A stretch of DNA of 53,432 nucleotides from Pseudomonadota bacterium (GTDB lineage: Bacteria; Pseudomonadota; Gammaproteobacteria; Xanthomonadales; Xanthomonadaceae): assembly GCA_023393895.1 (NCBI GenBank), contig JAEXBT010000091.1:1-53432 (forward strand), read 5' to 3'. The notes under the pieces were generated by a model. It saw only the letters and a program-made list of their open reading frames with translations, ran no database searches and had not been told where the DNA came from. The first letter of the stretch is position 1. The number at the start of each line of letters is the position of its first letter. This document shows, one piece after another, positions 17,107 through 24,881 of the stretch. A program made the position numbers and the translations under genes.

Positions 17107-17877
17107 ATGACTGATGCCGCCGTCGTCGATCTCCCGGGCCTGCGCCGCAGCTGCGCGCAATGCAGCCTGCAGCAGCTCTGCCTCGCCGGTGGCATGACCC
17201 ACGAGGACCTCAGGCACCTCGACGACATCATCCGCAGCCGCCGCCCGCTGTCGGCCGGTGCCCACCTGTTCCGGATGGGTGACGGCATGGGATCGGTCTT
17301 CGTCACCCGCGATGGTGCCGTCAAGACCGTGACCTACAGCGAGCAGGGCGATGAGCAGATCGTCGGCTTCCACCTGCCGGGTGAACTCATCGGACTCGAT
17401 GCGCTGGCCACCGGCCAGCACCGCTGCGATGCGGTGGCGCTCACCGACACCAGCCTGTGCGAGATTCCCTTCGACCAGCTCGGCAGCATCGCCGGACAGA
17501 TCCCGGGCCTGCAGCAGCAGCTGATGCGGGTGATCGGGATGACGCTCGACCGCGACCAGGACCATCGCGGACTTCTGGTCCGGCGCCAGGCCAACGAACG
17601 CATCGCGCTGTTCCTGCACGGCCTGTCCGAGCGCCTGAAGACGATCGGCCGCGATCCGTTGCGCATTCGCCTGCCGATGAGCCGCATCGACATCGCGAAC
17701 TATCTGGGCCTTGCGCTGGAAACGGTGAGCCGTGGCTTCACCCGGCTGGAGGAGGATGGATTGATCGACGTCCATGGCCGCCATGTGGAACTGATCGACG
17801 CCGCCGCGCTGACGCGACTGGCGCATGGCGTGGCAGAGGATCCCGTTCCACTGCGACGCCGCCATGCCGGTGCCTGA
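17107..17877 (+). CDS. fnr: FNR-type oxygen-sensing transcription regulator
   Basis: FNR holds an oxygen-labile 4Fe-4S cluster and activates low-oxygen genes. With the ATG at 17107 the protein has 256 residues; cysteines 16, 19 and 25 (C-X2-C-X5-C) and C118 in SLCEIPF match the four cluster ligands of E. coli FNR. A cyclic-nucleotide-like domain and dimerisation helix follow, then a helix-turn-helix with ETVSR, the three residues (E, S, R) that read TTGAT half-sites. An ATG 12 codons earlier is possible but would overlap the promoter. It closes the cco island, whose promoter carries a matching box. Confidence 0.93.
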   Translation: MTDAAVVDLPGLRRSCAQCSLQQLCLAGGMTHEDLRHLDDIIRSRRPLSAGAHLFRMGDGMGSVFVTRDGAVKTVTYSEQGDEQIVGFHLPGELIGLDALATGQHRCDAVALTDTSLCEIPFDQLGSIAGQIPGLQQQLMRVIGMTLDRDQDHRGLLVRRQANERIALFLHGLSERLKTIGRDPLRIRLPMSRIDIANYLGLALETVSRGFTRLEEDGLIDVHGRHVELIDAAALTRLAHGVAEDPVPLRRRHAGA

Positions 17878-17993
17878 GGAGACTGCCGCCACAGAATCTG
17901 GGCGGGAGCATGGTGTGCCGGTTGACAAACCGCGGCCGGGGCGCGATGTATGCACTTTCAACGGCCGCAATGGCCGGAACCCGGGGGAACACG

Positions 17994-19043
17994 ATGTTGC
18001 GTCATGACCGATCTCACGCCGCCCTGCGCCTTGCGCTGGTCGGTGCGCTCGCCTGTGGACTGGTTGCCTGCAAGGGCAAGCAGGAGGAATCCACGCCCAC
18101 CGATGCCGGCCAGCCCGCCGCGGCTGCTGCACCGCCTGCACCCGCGGTCTCCGCGCAGGTGGCGGCAATGTCGCCCGAACAGCTGCGCGATGCGGCGACC
18201 CAGGCCGTCGCCGAGCAGCGCCTGTATGCACCCGCCGGCAACAACGCCATGGAGTACTACCTGGCCCTGCGCGACAAGGCACCGACCGATGCCGCGGTCA
18301 GTGGCGCGCTGACCGACCTGCAGCCCTACACGCTCATCGCCACCGAGCAGGCGATCACCCGTGATGACTTCACCGAAGCGCAGCGACTGTACGCACTGCT
18401 TGAAAAGACCGATTCCAAGGCACCGGCTCTGCCGCGACTGAAGCAGAGCATTGCCGATGCCCAGCAGACGCTTGCACAGCGCCAGCAGGATGCCGCGACC
18501 GCGCAGGTCGATGCTGCACGCCAGGCCGAGCTTGAGAAGCAGCGCCAGGCCGAGCAGCAGAAGATGCAGCAGCAGGCGGCACAGCAGCTGGCGGCGCGCC
18601 AGGCCGAGGAGCGGCGCGTGGCGGAATTGCGGGCTGCCGAAACCCAGCGCCAGCAGCAGGCCAGCCAGCAGGCTGCCCAGCAGGCACGCGAGGCCGAGGA
18701 ACGTCGCCAGGCCGAGCAGCGGGCTGCGGCCCAGCGTACGGCGGCGCCCGCACCCACCCAGGCCGCGCCCGCGCCCGTCCGCGCCAGTAGCGAGCTAGTG
18801 GCGATCAGCACGCCGCAGCCGAGGTACCCGGTCGATGCCTTGCGCAGCGGGCAGTCCGGAAGCGTCCAGGTGGAGTTCACCGTCGGCACCAATGGCGCGG
18901 TGACCGCCGCGCGGGTGGTGAGCGCCAACCCGCCGCGCGTGTTCAACAGCGAAACCCTGGCGGCGGTGAAGCGCTGGCGTTTCCAGCCGGTTGCCAGCCC
19001 GGTCACTACGCGCCGCACGATCAGTTTCTCGCCGGGCGACTGA
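17994..19043 (+). CDS. TonB C-terminal domain lipoprotein with long Q/A-rich coiled coil
   Basis: The 349-residue protein starts with a lipoprotein signal peptide ending GLVAC (lipidated Cys26), preceded by a GGGGGAA ribosome binding site. Residues 26-60 are Pro/Ala rich, about 60-155 form a helical domain, and about 155-245 are a Gln/Ala/Arg/Glu-rich coiled coil with no proline until its end. A TonB-type C-terminal domain follows at about 260-345 (PRYPVDALRSGQSGSVQVEF and AVKRWRFQP). Classical TonB is anchored by an inner membrane helix and works with ExbBD; a lipid anchor and no exbBD nearby suggest a different role, perhaps structural. Confidence 0.85.
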   Translation: MLRHDRSHAALRLALVGALACGLVACKGKQEESTPTDAGQPAAAAAPPAPAVSAQVAAMSPEQLRDAATQAVAEQRLYAPAGNNAMEYYLALRDKAPTDAAVSGALTDLQPYTLIATEQAITRDDFTEAQRLYALLEKTDSKAPALPRLKQSIADAQQTLAQRQQDAATAQVDAARQAELEKQRQAEQQKMQQQAAQQLAARQAEERRVAELRAAETQRQQQASQQAAQQAREAEERRQAEQRAAAQRTAAPAPTQAAPAPVRASSELVAISTPQPRYPVDALRSGQSGSVQVEFTVGTNGAVTAARVVSANPPRVFNSETLAAVKRWRFQPVASPVTTRRTISFSPGD

Positions 19044-19056
19044 TCTCGACCCGAAG

Positions 19057-19084
19057 AAAAAGCCCGGCATAGGCCGGGCTTTTT
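19057..19084. terminator. bidirectional rho-independent terminator
   Basis: AAAAAGCCCGGC and GCCGGGCTTTTT form a perfect 12 bp stem around a 4-base loop. It has a T-run on both strands and lies between the convergent TonB-domain gene and natB-like gene, so it can stop transcription from both sides. Confidence 0.92.
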
Positions 19085-19105
19085 CATGACTGCAACCAGA
19101 TGGGA

Positions 19106-20296
19106 TCAGCTCGAGATCGCGAGCTTCTCCTGCCGGTAGCGCCACACCGCGGCAAGCCACAACAGCAAAGCCAGTCCGAGCGAACAGGCCAAGTACACGC
19201 CCCATTGCTCAGGCAGGGGTGCCTCGCCCCGGGTGATCTTCTGGATCAACTGGTTCTGCGACAGGAACGGCACCGCGTACTGCCACAGCTCGGTGTCCTT
19301 GATCGGATAGATCATCAGCGCATAGGCCGGGATCATCGGCAGGAACATCAGCCAGACGATGTGCGCCTGCGCTTCCTTCATGCTCTTGGCACCGGCCGCC
19401 AGCAAGGTCAGCAAGGCGGTACCGATCAGCGCCAGTGGCAGCAGCACCAGCATCAGGCTGCCGATCGCGGCCACGCTCACGTCCAGCATCCGCCCGATCC
19501 CCGGCGCCAGCGCGGCGCTCACCTTGAAGGCCAGCAGGATCAGCACCATCACCACGATCGCGATGCTGCCCGCGGCAAGCATCTTGCCGCTGACGATCGC
19601 GCCGCGCGCCGCGGGCGTGGCCAGCAGCGGCTCCAGCGATTGCCGTTCGCGCTCGCCGGCGGTCGTATCCATCGCCAGGTGCGAGCCGCCGATGAAGGCG
19701 AAGATCATCAGGATCAGCGGCAGCATGAGGGTCATGACCATGCCGCGCTTGGCTTCCGGGGTGGCCATGTCGCGGGTGCCCACGCTCAATGGCATCGCCA
19801 CCGCCGGGTTGATGCCGCGTGCCAGCAGGCGCAGGCTGCCGACCACGTCCGAGTAGCCGGTCAGCGCGCTACGCACGCGCGCCAGCGCCACGTCGGACTT
19901 GCGCCGGGTGGAATCACTGACGATCTCGATCGTGGCCGGGGTGCCGGCTCGCCAGTGCTTGTCGAACTCGGCATCAATGACCAGCCCGACTTCCTCGTCC
20001 TGGCTGCGCACCGCCTGCTCGATCTCGGCGGCGCTGGCCTTGCGCGCGGCGATGCCTTGGCTGGCAAGGTAGGCCATCAGGTTGGGCGCTTGCTCGATGC
20101 CGGCGACCGGGACCTCAAGGCGCTTCTCCAGCTCGGTGGACTGGCGGGCCTCGGCCAGCGAACCCATGCCGATCATCAGCAGCGGATACATCAGCGGCGC
20201 CATCAGCAGCGTCATCAGCATTGTCTTGCGGTCGCGGAGGAAGTCGATCAGCTCCTTGCGCATCACCACCAGCACGGTGCGAAGCGTCATGTTCAT
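19106..20296 (-). CDS. NatB-type ABC transporter permease
   Basis: The 396-residue ABC-2 permease has one N-terminal helix (about 25-45), a large extracytoplasmic domain (about 50-175) and five to six C-terminal helices, the layout of NatB, which exports sodium or other substrates. The motif GERERQSLEPLLATPA in the cytoplasmic loop is typical of ABC-2/NatB permeases. Its ATG overlaps the stop of the ATPase gene by four bases. The substrate cannot be told from sequence. Confidence 0.9.
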   Translation of the reverse strand: MNMTLRTVLVVMRKELIDFLRDRKTMLMTLLMAPLMYPLLMIGMGSLAEARQSTELEKRLEVPVAGIEQAPNLMAYLASQGIAARKASAAEIEQAVRSQDEEVGLVIDAEFDKHWRAGTPATIEIVSDSTRRKSDVALARVRSALTGYSDVVGSLRLLARGINPAVAMPLSVGTRDMATPEAKRGMVMTLMLPLILMIFAFIGGSHLAMDTTAGERERQSLEPLLATPAARGAIVSGKMLAAGSIAIVVMVLILLAFKVSAALAPGIGRMLDVSVAAIGSLMLVLLPLALIGTALLTLLAAGAKSMKEAQAHIVWLMFLPMIPAYALMIYPIKDTELWQYAVPFLSQNQLIQKITRGEAPLPEQWGVYLACSLGLALLLWLAAVWRYRQEKLAISS

Positions 20297-21048
20297 GCGA
20301 GCAGGCCCTCCTCGGAGCCGATGAGGCGCACGAAGGCGTCCTCGAGGTTGTCGTTGCCGGCCTGGGCGCGCAGTTCATCCGGTGTCCCTTCGGCCATCAC
20401 CCGTCCGTTGGCGATGATGACGATGCGATCGCACAGCGCGGCGACCTCCTGCATGATGTGGCTGGAGAAGATCACGCAGCGTCCCTCCGCGCGCAGCTGG
20501 CGCAGGAATTCGCGCAGGCCGCGGGTGGTCATCACGTCCAGGCCGTTGGTCGGCTCGTCGAGGATCACGTTCTTCGGGTCGTGCACGAGCGCGCGCGCGA
20601 TCGCTGTCTTGGTGCGCTGGCCCTGGCTGAAGCCCTCGGTCTGGCGGTCGAGGAAATCCTCCATCTGCAGTGCGCGCACCAGGTCCTGCGTGCGGGCATC
20701 GATCGCGGCATCGGCCATGCCATGCAGCTGGCCGAAGTAGCGGATGTTCTCGCGCGCGGTCAGGCGCTTGTACACGCCGCGCGCGTCCGGCAGCACGCCG
20801 AGCGCGCGGCGCACCGCGTCGGCGTCACGGGCCACGTCCACGCCATCGACCAGCACGCGGCCGGTTTCCGGGCGCATCAGCGTGTAGAGCATGCGCATGG
20901 TGGTGGTCTTGCCGGCGCCATTGGGGCCCAGCAGGCCGGTGATCTGGCCGTCATGGGCGGTGAAGCTGACATCGTCCACGGCAATGACGGGCGCGGCCTT
21001 GCGGCCCTTGCCGGGAAAGGTCTTGCGCAGCTGTTCTGCGACGATCAT
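20293..21048 (-). CDS. NatA-type ABC transporter ATP-binding protein
   Basis: The 251-residue ATPase has Walker A GPNGAGKTT near 41-49, the signature FSQGQRTKTAIARAL (a variant of LSGGQ), Walker B VILDEPTNGLD and the switch His in SSHIMQEV. The ATG at 21048 (MIVAEQLRKTF) has an AAGGA site nine bases upstream; the long frame upstream is not family-like. It is translationally coupled to the NatB-type permease and follows the hydrolase gene by 40 bases. Confidence 0.92.
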   Translation of the reverse strand: MIVAEQLRKTFPGKGRKAAPVIAVDDVSFTAHDGQITGLLGPNGAGKTTTMRMLYTLMRPETGRVLVDGVDVARDADAVRRALGVLPDARGVYKRLTARENIRYFGQLHGMADAAIDARTQDLVRALQMEDFLDRQTEGFSQGQRTKTAIARALVHDPKNVILDEPTNGLDVMTTRGLREFLRQLRAEGRCVIFSSHIMQEVAALCDRIVIIANGRVMAEGTPDELRAQAGNDNLEDAFVRLIGSEEGLLA

Positions 21049-21088
21049 GGGCGGGGTCCTTGTGCAGTGGCGGTCGCGGTCGTGGCGG

Positions 21089-22597
21089 TCATGGCTCCCA
21101 CCCGTTGAAGCTGGTGAAGGGCAGCAGCGGCGGCAGCGTGTCCAGGCACGCAGCGTCGAGCGACGTGGCATCGGCCTTCTCGAGGAACTGCGCGAACAGC
21201 TTGGGCATGCAGCCGGCGGTCAGGACGCCGTGGCCCTGGCCCTTGAGGTTGAACCAGCGCGCGTTCGGCAAGCCCTTGGCGATCTCCTCCGCATAGCGTG
21301 GCGGGGTCACCGGATCGTATTCACCCGACAGCACCAGGGCGGGAACATCGCCCTTCAGCGGGGCATTGAAATCGGCCGGCTTGGTCCCGGCCGGCCACGC
21401 CGCGCACATCTCGGCCATCGATTCGGTCATGCGCGTGCCCAGCACGGTATCGGCGTCGCCGGCGTTCACGTTGAAACTGCCCGCATCCTCGGTACAGATG
21501 ACCGACATCTGCATGCCCATCGCCATGCCGTCCTCGAGTTCGCCCTGCAGCATCATCGCCAGCGTCATCAGGCGGTCATAGCGGCCCTGCGAAGCCTCGC
21601 GGATCTGCTGCGGCAGCAGCCCGGCCGCGGCCGGCATGTAGGCATACATCCGCACCAGCCCGGCAACGTGGTCGGCGGTGAGCGTGCCGGTCTTCTCCTC
21701 GCCGGTGCTGGCGTCGCGGTAGGCGACCTGCACGGGGCTGGTGCGCAGGCGCGCGAGCAGTGCACGCAGCTCGGCCTGCGGGTCACCCATCGCCTTGGCG
21801 CAGCTCGGAGACGCCTTGCACACCGCGAATTGCGCGGCCAGTGCATCGTCCAGGTTGCGGGCGAAGATGTTGCCGAGGCCAAGCGTGTTGGGCACCGGCG
21901 AATCCAGGGTGATCGTGCGTGTGTGCTGCGGATGGCGCATCGCGTACTGCTGGGCGACGCGGGTGCCGTAGCTGACGCCGTAGAGGTTGAGCTGATCGAT
22001 GCCGAGCGCCTGACGTACGGCGTCGAGGTCGGCGACCGCCTCGGTGGTGGTGTAGTGGCGCAGGTCGGCCTTGGCCGAAAGCGTCTCGATGCAGGCGCGT
22101 GTCAGCGCGGCCGCGGCTTCCGGCGCGGCGTCGAGCCTGTCCTCGCGCTCGTCCTTGCAGTTGAGCGGATTGGACTTGCCGGTGCCACGCTGGTCGATCA
22201 GCAGGATGGAGCGCAGCTTGCGCGCGTCCTTGAGTGCCGGCATGAACATCGGGAAGCTCTGCAGGGCAGATTGGCCTGGCCCGCCGGCGATCATCACCAG
22301 CGGGTCGGGCAGGGCATCAGCCTCGTTGCTGGGCTGCAGCCAGGCGATGTGCAGTTCGATCTTGCGGCCATCCGGCTTGCTGCGGTCTTCCGGCACCTGC
22401 ATCGTGGCGCACTGCGCCTCCAGCGCGCCACCGCTGCCGCCGGGCGCGGCTAGCGAGCATGGCTTGAACGCTAGGGCACCATAGTGATAGCCGTTGCCCG
22501 ATGCGACCGGCTGGGCGGCTGGCGAGGCGCTGTCCCTGCTGCAGGCAGTGACCAGCATGCCCGTGGCCACCAGGGCGAGTACGGTCCTTCGGTTCAT
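21089..22597 (-). CDS. alpha/beta hydrolase lipoprotein, TAP-like (tripeptidyl aminopeptidase family)
   Basis: The 502-residue protein begins with a signal peptide and lipobox VTAC (lipidated Cys19). It has the alpha/beta hydrolase nucleophile elbow GVSYGT with Ser209, an oxyanion region GGPGQSA and a C-terminal TAP-like domain with GEYDPVTPPR and GQGHGVL carrying the likely acid and His. Relatives release peptides from N-termini or hydrolyse esters in the periplasm. The ATG at 22597 is chosen for an AGGA site eight bases upstream. It sits 34 bases after the XRE regulator and 40 bases before the NatA-type gene, so it may share their transcript. Confidence 0.9.
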   Translation of the reverse strand: MNRRTVLALVATGMLVTACSRDSASPAAQPVASGNGYHYGALAFKPCSLAAPGGSGGALEAQCATMQVPEDRSKPDGRKIELHIAWLQPSNEADALPDPLVMIAGGPGQSALQSFPMFMPALKDARKLRSILLIDQRGTGKSNPLNCKDEREDRLDAAPEAAAALTRACIETLSAKADLRHYTTTEAVADLDAVRQALGIDQLNLYGVSYGTRVAQQYAMRHPQHTRTITLDSPVPNTLGLGNIFARNLDDALAAQFAVCKASPSCAKAMGDPQAELRALLARLRTSPVQVAYRDASTGEEKTGTLTADHVAGLVRMYAYMPAAAGLLPQQIREASQGRYDRLMTLAMMLQGELEDGMAMGMQMSVICTEDAGSFNVNAGDADTVLGTRMTESMAEMCAAWPAGTKPADFNAPLKGDVPALVLSGEYDPVTPPRYAEEIAKGLPNARWFNLKGQGHGVLTAGCMPKLFAQFLEKADATSLDAACLDTLPPLLPFTSFNGWEP

Positions 22598-22631
22598 GGA
22601 ATGCATCCTGTGCTGGGACTCATGGGGGGCT

Positions 22632-22826
22632 TCACTCCTCGGGGAAGAAAATGGACTCGATCGGCTCGTCGAACAGCCGGGCGATGCGGAAGGCGAGAGG
22701 CAGAGACGGATCGTACTTGCCGGTCTCCAGCGCGTTGACCGTCTGCCGCGAGACTTCCAGTTGTTCGGCGAGGGCGGCCTGCGACCAGGCGCGACCCTCG
22801 CGCAATTCACGCAGGCGGTTGTTCAT
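22632..22826 (-). CDS. XRE-family transcriptional regulator (YozG-like, 64 residues)
   Basis: A minimal helix-turn-helix repressor: MNNRLRELREGRAWSQAALA followed by EQLEVSRQTVNALETGKYDP, with the helix-turn-helix at about 14-38 and the tail EPIESIFFPEE found in this family. It overlaps the upstream membrane-protein gene by four bases. Two palindromes lie just upstream of the three-gene unit and are the natural binding sites, so autoregulation is likely. Such small regulators are usually encoded with membrane proteins or ABC exporters, as here. Confidence 0.93.
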   Translation of the reverse strand: MNNRLRELREGRAWSQAALAEQLEVSRQTVNALETGKYDPSLPLAFRIARLFDEPIESIFFPEE

Positions 22827-23416
22827 CGATAGTGGCGGACGACGAAGAACTTCGCGATGCCGTAGCAGGCGGCGGTCATCGGGAAGACCCAGATCATGGC
22901 CGCACCGGCATCCACATCGATGACTTTCGCGGTCTGCAGGAAGCCGGCAGCGAAGTACACCATCGGCACCACCATCGCGGCGATGCAGATGGCCTCGGTC
23001 TCGATCCGTCGTTGCATCTCGTCGATCCCGCGCAGATACCGGACCATGGCGCGCATCGCCCACAGCAGGGGCAGCATTGGGGTCACCGCGACCAGCCCGC
23101 GCAGCCATTCGGACCCGTCGACGCGCTTGAGCAGCCAGATCGAGGCCAACACGACGACCATGTAGGCCGCCATCGCCGGGATGAACTCGCGCCGGTAGCG
23201 CACCGAGGCCGCGCTGCGGAACTCGTCGTCGCAGTACTCGCGCCACCAGCGCGGCATCAAGCGCTGCAGCAGGCCGAAAGCCACCAGTGGCAGCCCGGCA
23301 CCTGCAAACAGCCCGACTCGGTGCTCAGGCCAGCCGAGCCTCCAGCCCGCCAGCGCCAGCACAAGGCAGGCGATACCCACGCCGGCGAAAATCCAGCCGA
23401 GCCGTTGCAGGCTCAT
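22823..23416 (-). CDS. multi-helix membrane protein of unknown function
   Basis: The 197-residue protein has about six predicted helices: two near the N-terminus (5-25, 28-48), two in the middle (about 90-110 and 115-135) and two near the C-terminus (about 148-165 and 170-190). The cytoplasmic loop RGIDEMQRRIETEAICIAA resembles small membrane proteins usually encoded beside YozG-type regulators. It is coupled by four-base overlaps to both the upstream small protein and the downstream regulator. Function unknown. Confidence 0.85.
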   Translation of the reverse strand: MSLQRLGWIFAGVGIACLVLALAGWRLGWPEHRVGLFAGAGLPLVAFGLLQRLMPRWWREYCDDEFRSAASVRYRREFIPAMAAYMVVVLASIWLLKRVDGSEWLRGLVAVTPMLPLLWAMRAMVRYLRGIDEMQRRIETEAICIAAMVVPMVYFAAGFLQTAKVIDVDAGAAMIWVFPMTAACYGIAKFFVVRHYR

Positions 23417-23607
23417 CGTGAGGCGTCTCGTGGCGGATTGCCCGCGCCCGCCGCGCCAAGGATGAAGAAGGTGATGCCGATGGGCAACAGCGCCATATTG
23501 GCGATGCCGAGCGCCATGAACACGATGCCGATCACGAGGAATGGTTTGGATGCGCCGTGCTGGGAGCCAGCGGCGGACGAAGTTGCATGGCGGGTTGGCG
23601 GCGTCAT
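23413..23607 (-). CDS. small two-helix membrane protein, first gene of the XRE module
   Basis: With the ATG at 23607 it encodes 64 residues with two hydrophobic helices (about 23-40 and 41-56) separated by a short turn. A TTG seven codons earlier would extend into the operator and is less likely. The four-base overlap with the next gene and the two palindromes upstream make it the first gene of a three-gene operon. I do not recognise a family. Confidence 0.75.
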   Translation of the reverse strand: MTPPTRHATSSAAGSQHGASKPFLVIGIVFMALGIANMALLPIGITFFILGAAGAGNPPRDASR

Positions 23608-23622
23608 GGTCCGGTCCGGGCG

Positions 23623-23640
23623 TGTCAAGTAAGCTTGACA
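23623..23640. promoter_or_regulatory. operator 1 of the XRE module
   Basis: TGTCAAGTAAGCTTGACA is a perfect 7 bp inverted repeat with a 4-base spacer, 16 bases upstream of the first module gene. A near-identical copy lies 45 bases away centre to centre. The adjacent three-gene operon encodes an XRE repressor, the obvious candidate ligand. Confidence 0.8.
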
Positions 23641-23667
23641 TCGAGCCTAACGGACGGATCCCTCGCC

Positions 23668-23685
23668 TGTCAAGCAAGCTTTACA
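23668..23685. promoter_or_regulatory. operator 2 of the XRE module, overlapping a -35 box
   Basis: TGTCAAGCAAGCTTTACA repeats operator 1 with one arm mismatch and the same spacer length. On the minus strand its TTGACA half is a consensus -35 hexamer; TAGGCT 18 bases downstream is a fair -10. A repressor bound here would block RNA polymerase. The site also overlaps the last codons and stop of the upstream M50 gene. Confidence 0.75.
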
Positions 23686-24881
23686 TCGCCGAGCTGGCGG
23701 TCGAGTTTGTCTAAGGCTTCCAGTGTCTGCGTCCTCGACACGGCGTCGAACAGCTTCGGCACTTCGCTGCGCGCACGTGCGGAGGCCGTCCGCGCCGTGG
23801 GCAGGTCGCCCTGCAGGCGTGCGGCCTCGGCATCCAGCCACGTGAGGACCGCAGGCGTCGGCAGCACCGCGCCTTCGGCCAGCGGGCGCCAGGCCACGAG
23901 CAGCGGCAGGTCCTGCAGCCGGGTGGCGGCATGGCCGGCCATCGCGATCGCCATGCTCTGGCCGATGCCATCGGGCAGCAATCGGTGCGCGGCCGGCCCC
24001 ATGGTGGCCAGTCGGTTCATCTCGGCGTCGTCGTCGCGGTCATCCGCCCAGGCCATCCGCAGCAACAGCGCCATCGCCCCGCGGGTATCGGTTGGCGGGG
24101 CCGTGATCGGCGCGGTGGTGCCGTCCGGCCAGTCGCGCGGGCGTAGCCCGGCCAGCGTCAGCGCCGCGGTGCGCTGGATCGCCAGATCGGTCTGGAACGC
24201 GGCGGGGTTGCGCCAAAGGTCCAGCAGTTGCATGCCGTCGGTCTGCCAGCCGGTTCGGGTCTTCCATGGCCACAGGTTGATCACCGCCTGGATGAGGCCG
24301 ACCAGCGTCATGCCGAGCAGCAGCGCCACCACCCACGGCGGCACGCCCCGGGTGGCTGCCCACAGGCACAGCGCCGACAGCGCCAGGTTGGCCAGGACCC
24401 CACCGAGCGTGAACAGGGAATAGCCGATGCGACTGGCGTCCCCATTCTCCGGCGGCAACATGCCGGCGTAGCCACCCACGCCCTGCGGTGAGCTGGCGCC
24501 CACGCGTTGCCACCCCTCGCTGCCGCGGACCCAGCTCCAGCGCCCGACGCCCGCCGCGACCAGCCGCAATCCGGCCAGCCGCCCGGCCAGCGCGTGGCCG
24601 GCTTCGTGGGCGACGATCTGCATCCAGCCGCCCATCACCACGCCGGCGAAGAAGGCGAGCCACAGCGGAAAGTCCATCTCGGGCAGCAGCCGTTTCCCGC
24701 TGGTCGCCAGCAGCGCCCCGAATACCGCGCCGGAGGCGGCGCCGAGCAACAGGCCGACGAGCGTCTTGCCGTGGCTGGCCGTGCGTGCGGGCGGCGCCAG
24801 TGGAAACAGGTGCGGGTGCAAGGTTGCCGGCAATGACGCCTCGGGTTGCGTGGCTGCTGCCTCGGGGCCCGGCTGGTTCAT
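23670..24881 (-). CDS. M50-family zinc metallopeptidase (site-2-protease-like membrane protein)
   Basis: The 403-residue protein carries the zinc motif HEAGH at 92-96 inside a hydrophobic helix and the second M50 motif as NLWPWKTRTGWQTDG, so catalytic residues look intact. Hydrophobic helices span about 40-60, 72-102, 145-170 and 175-195; the last 170 residues form a soluble helical region that could bind partners. Homologues cleave membrane proteins such as anti-sigma factors. Its ATG overlaps the stop of the ferredoxin reductase gene by four bases. No substrate gene is evident nearby. Confidence 0.85.
   Translation of the reverse strand: MNQPGPEAAATQPEASLPATLHPHLFPLAPPARTASHGKTLVGLLLGAASGAVFGALLATSGKRLLPEMDFPLWLAFFAGVVMGGWMQIVAHEAGHALAGRLAGLRLVAAGVGRWSWVRGSEGWQRVGASSPQGVGGYAGMLPPENGDASRIGYSLFTLGGVLANLALSALCLWAATRGVPPWVVALLLGMTLVGLIQAVINLWPWKTRTGWQTDGMQLLDLWRNPAAFQTDLAIQRTAALTLAGLRPRDWPDGTTAPITAPPTDTRGAMALLLRMAWADDRDDDAEMNRLATMGPAAHRLLPDGIGQSMAIAMAGHAATRLQDLPLLVAWRPLAEGAVLPTPAVLTWLDAEAARLQGDLPTARTASARARSEVPKLFDAVSRTQTLEALDKLDRQLGDVKLA

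Noticed and set aside
18540..18730. Q/A-rich region of the TonB-domain gene as a DNA tandem repeat
   Set aside because: Repetition is in amino acid composition (CAG/GCC/GAG codons); there is no exact repeating unit at DNA level.
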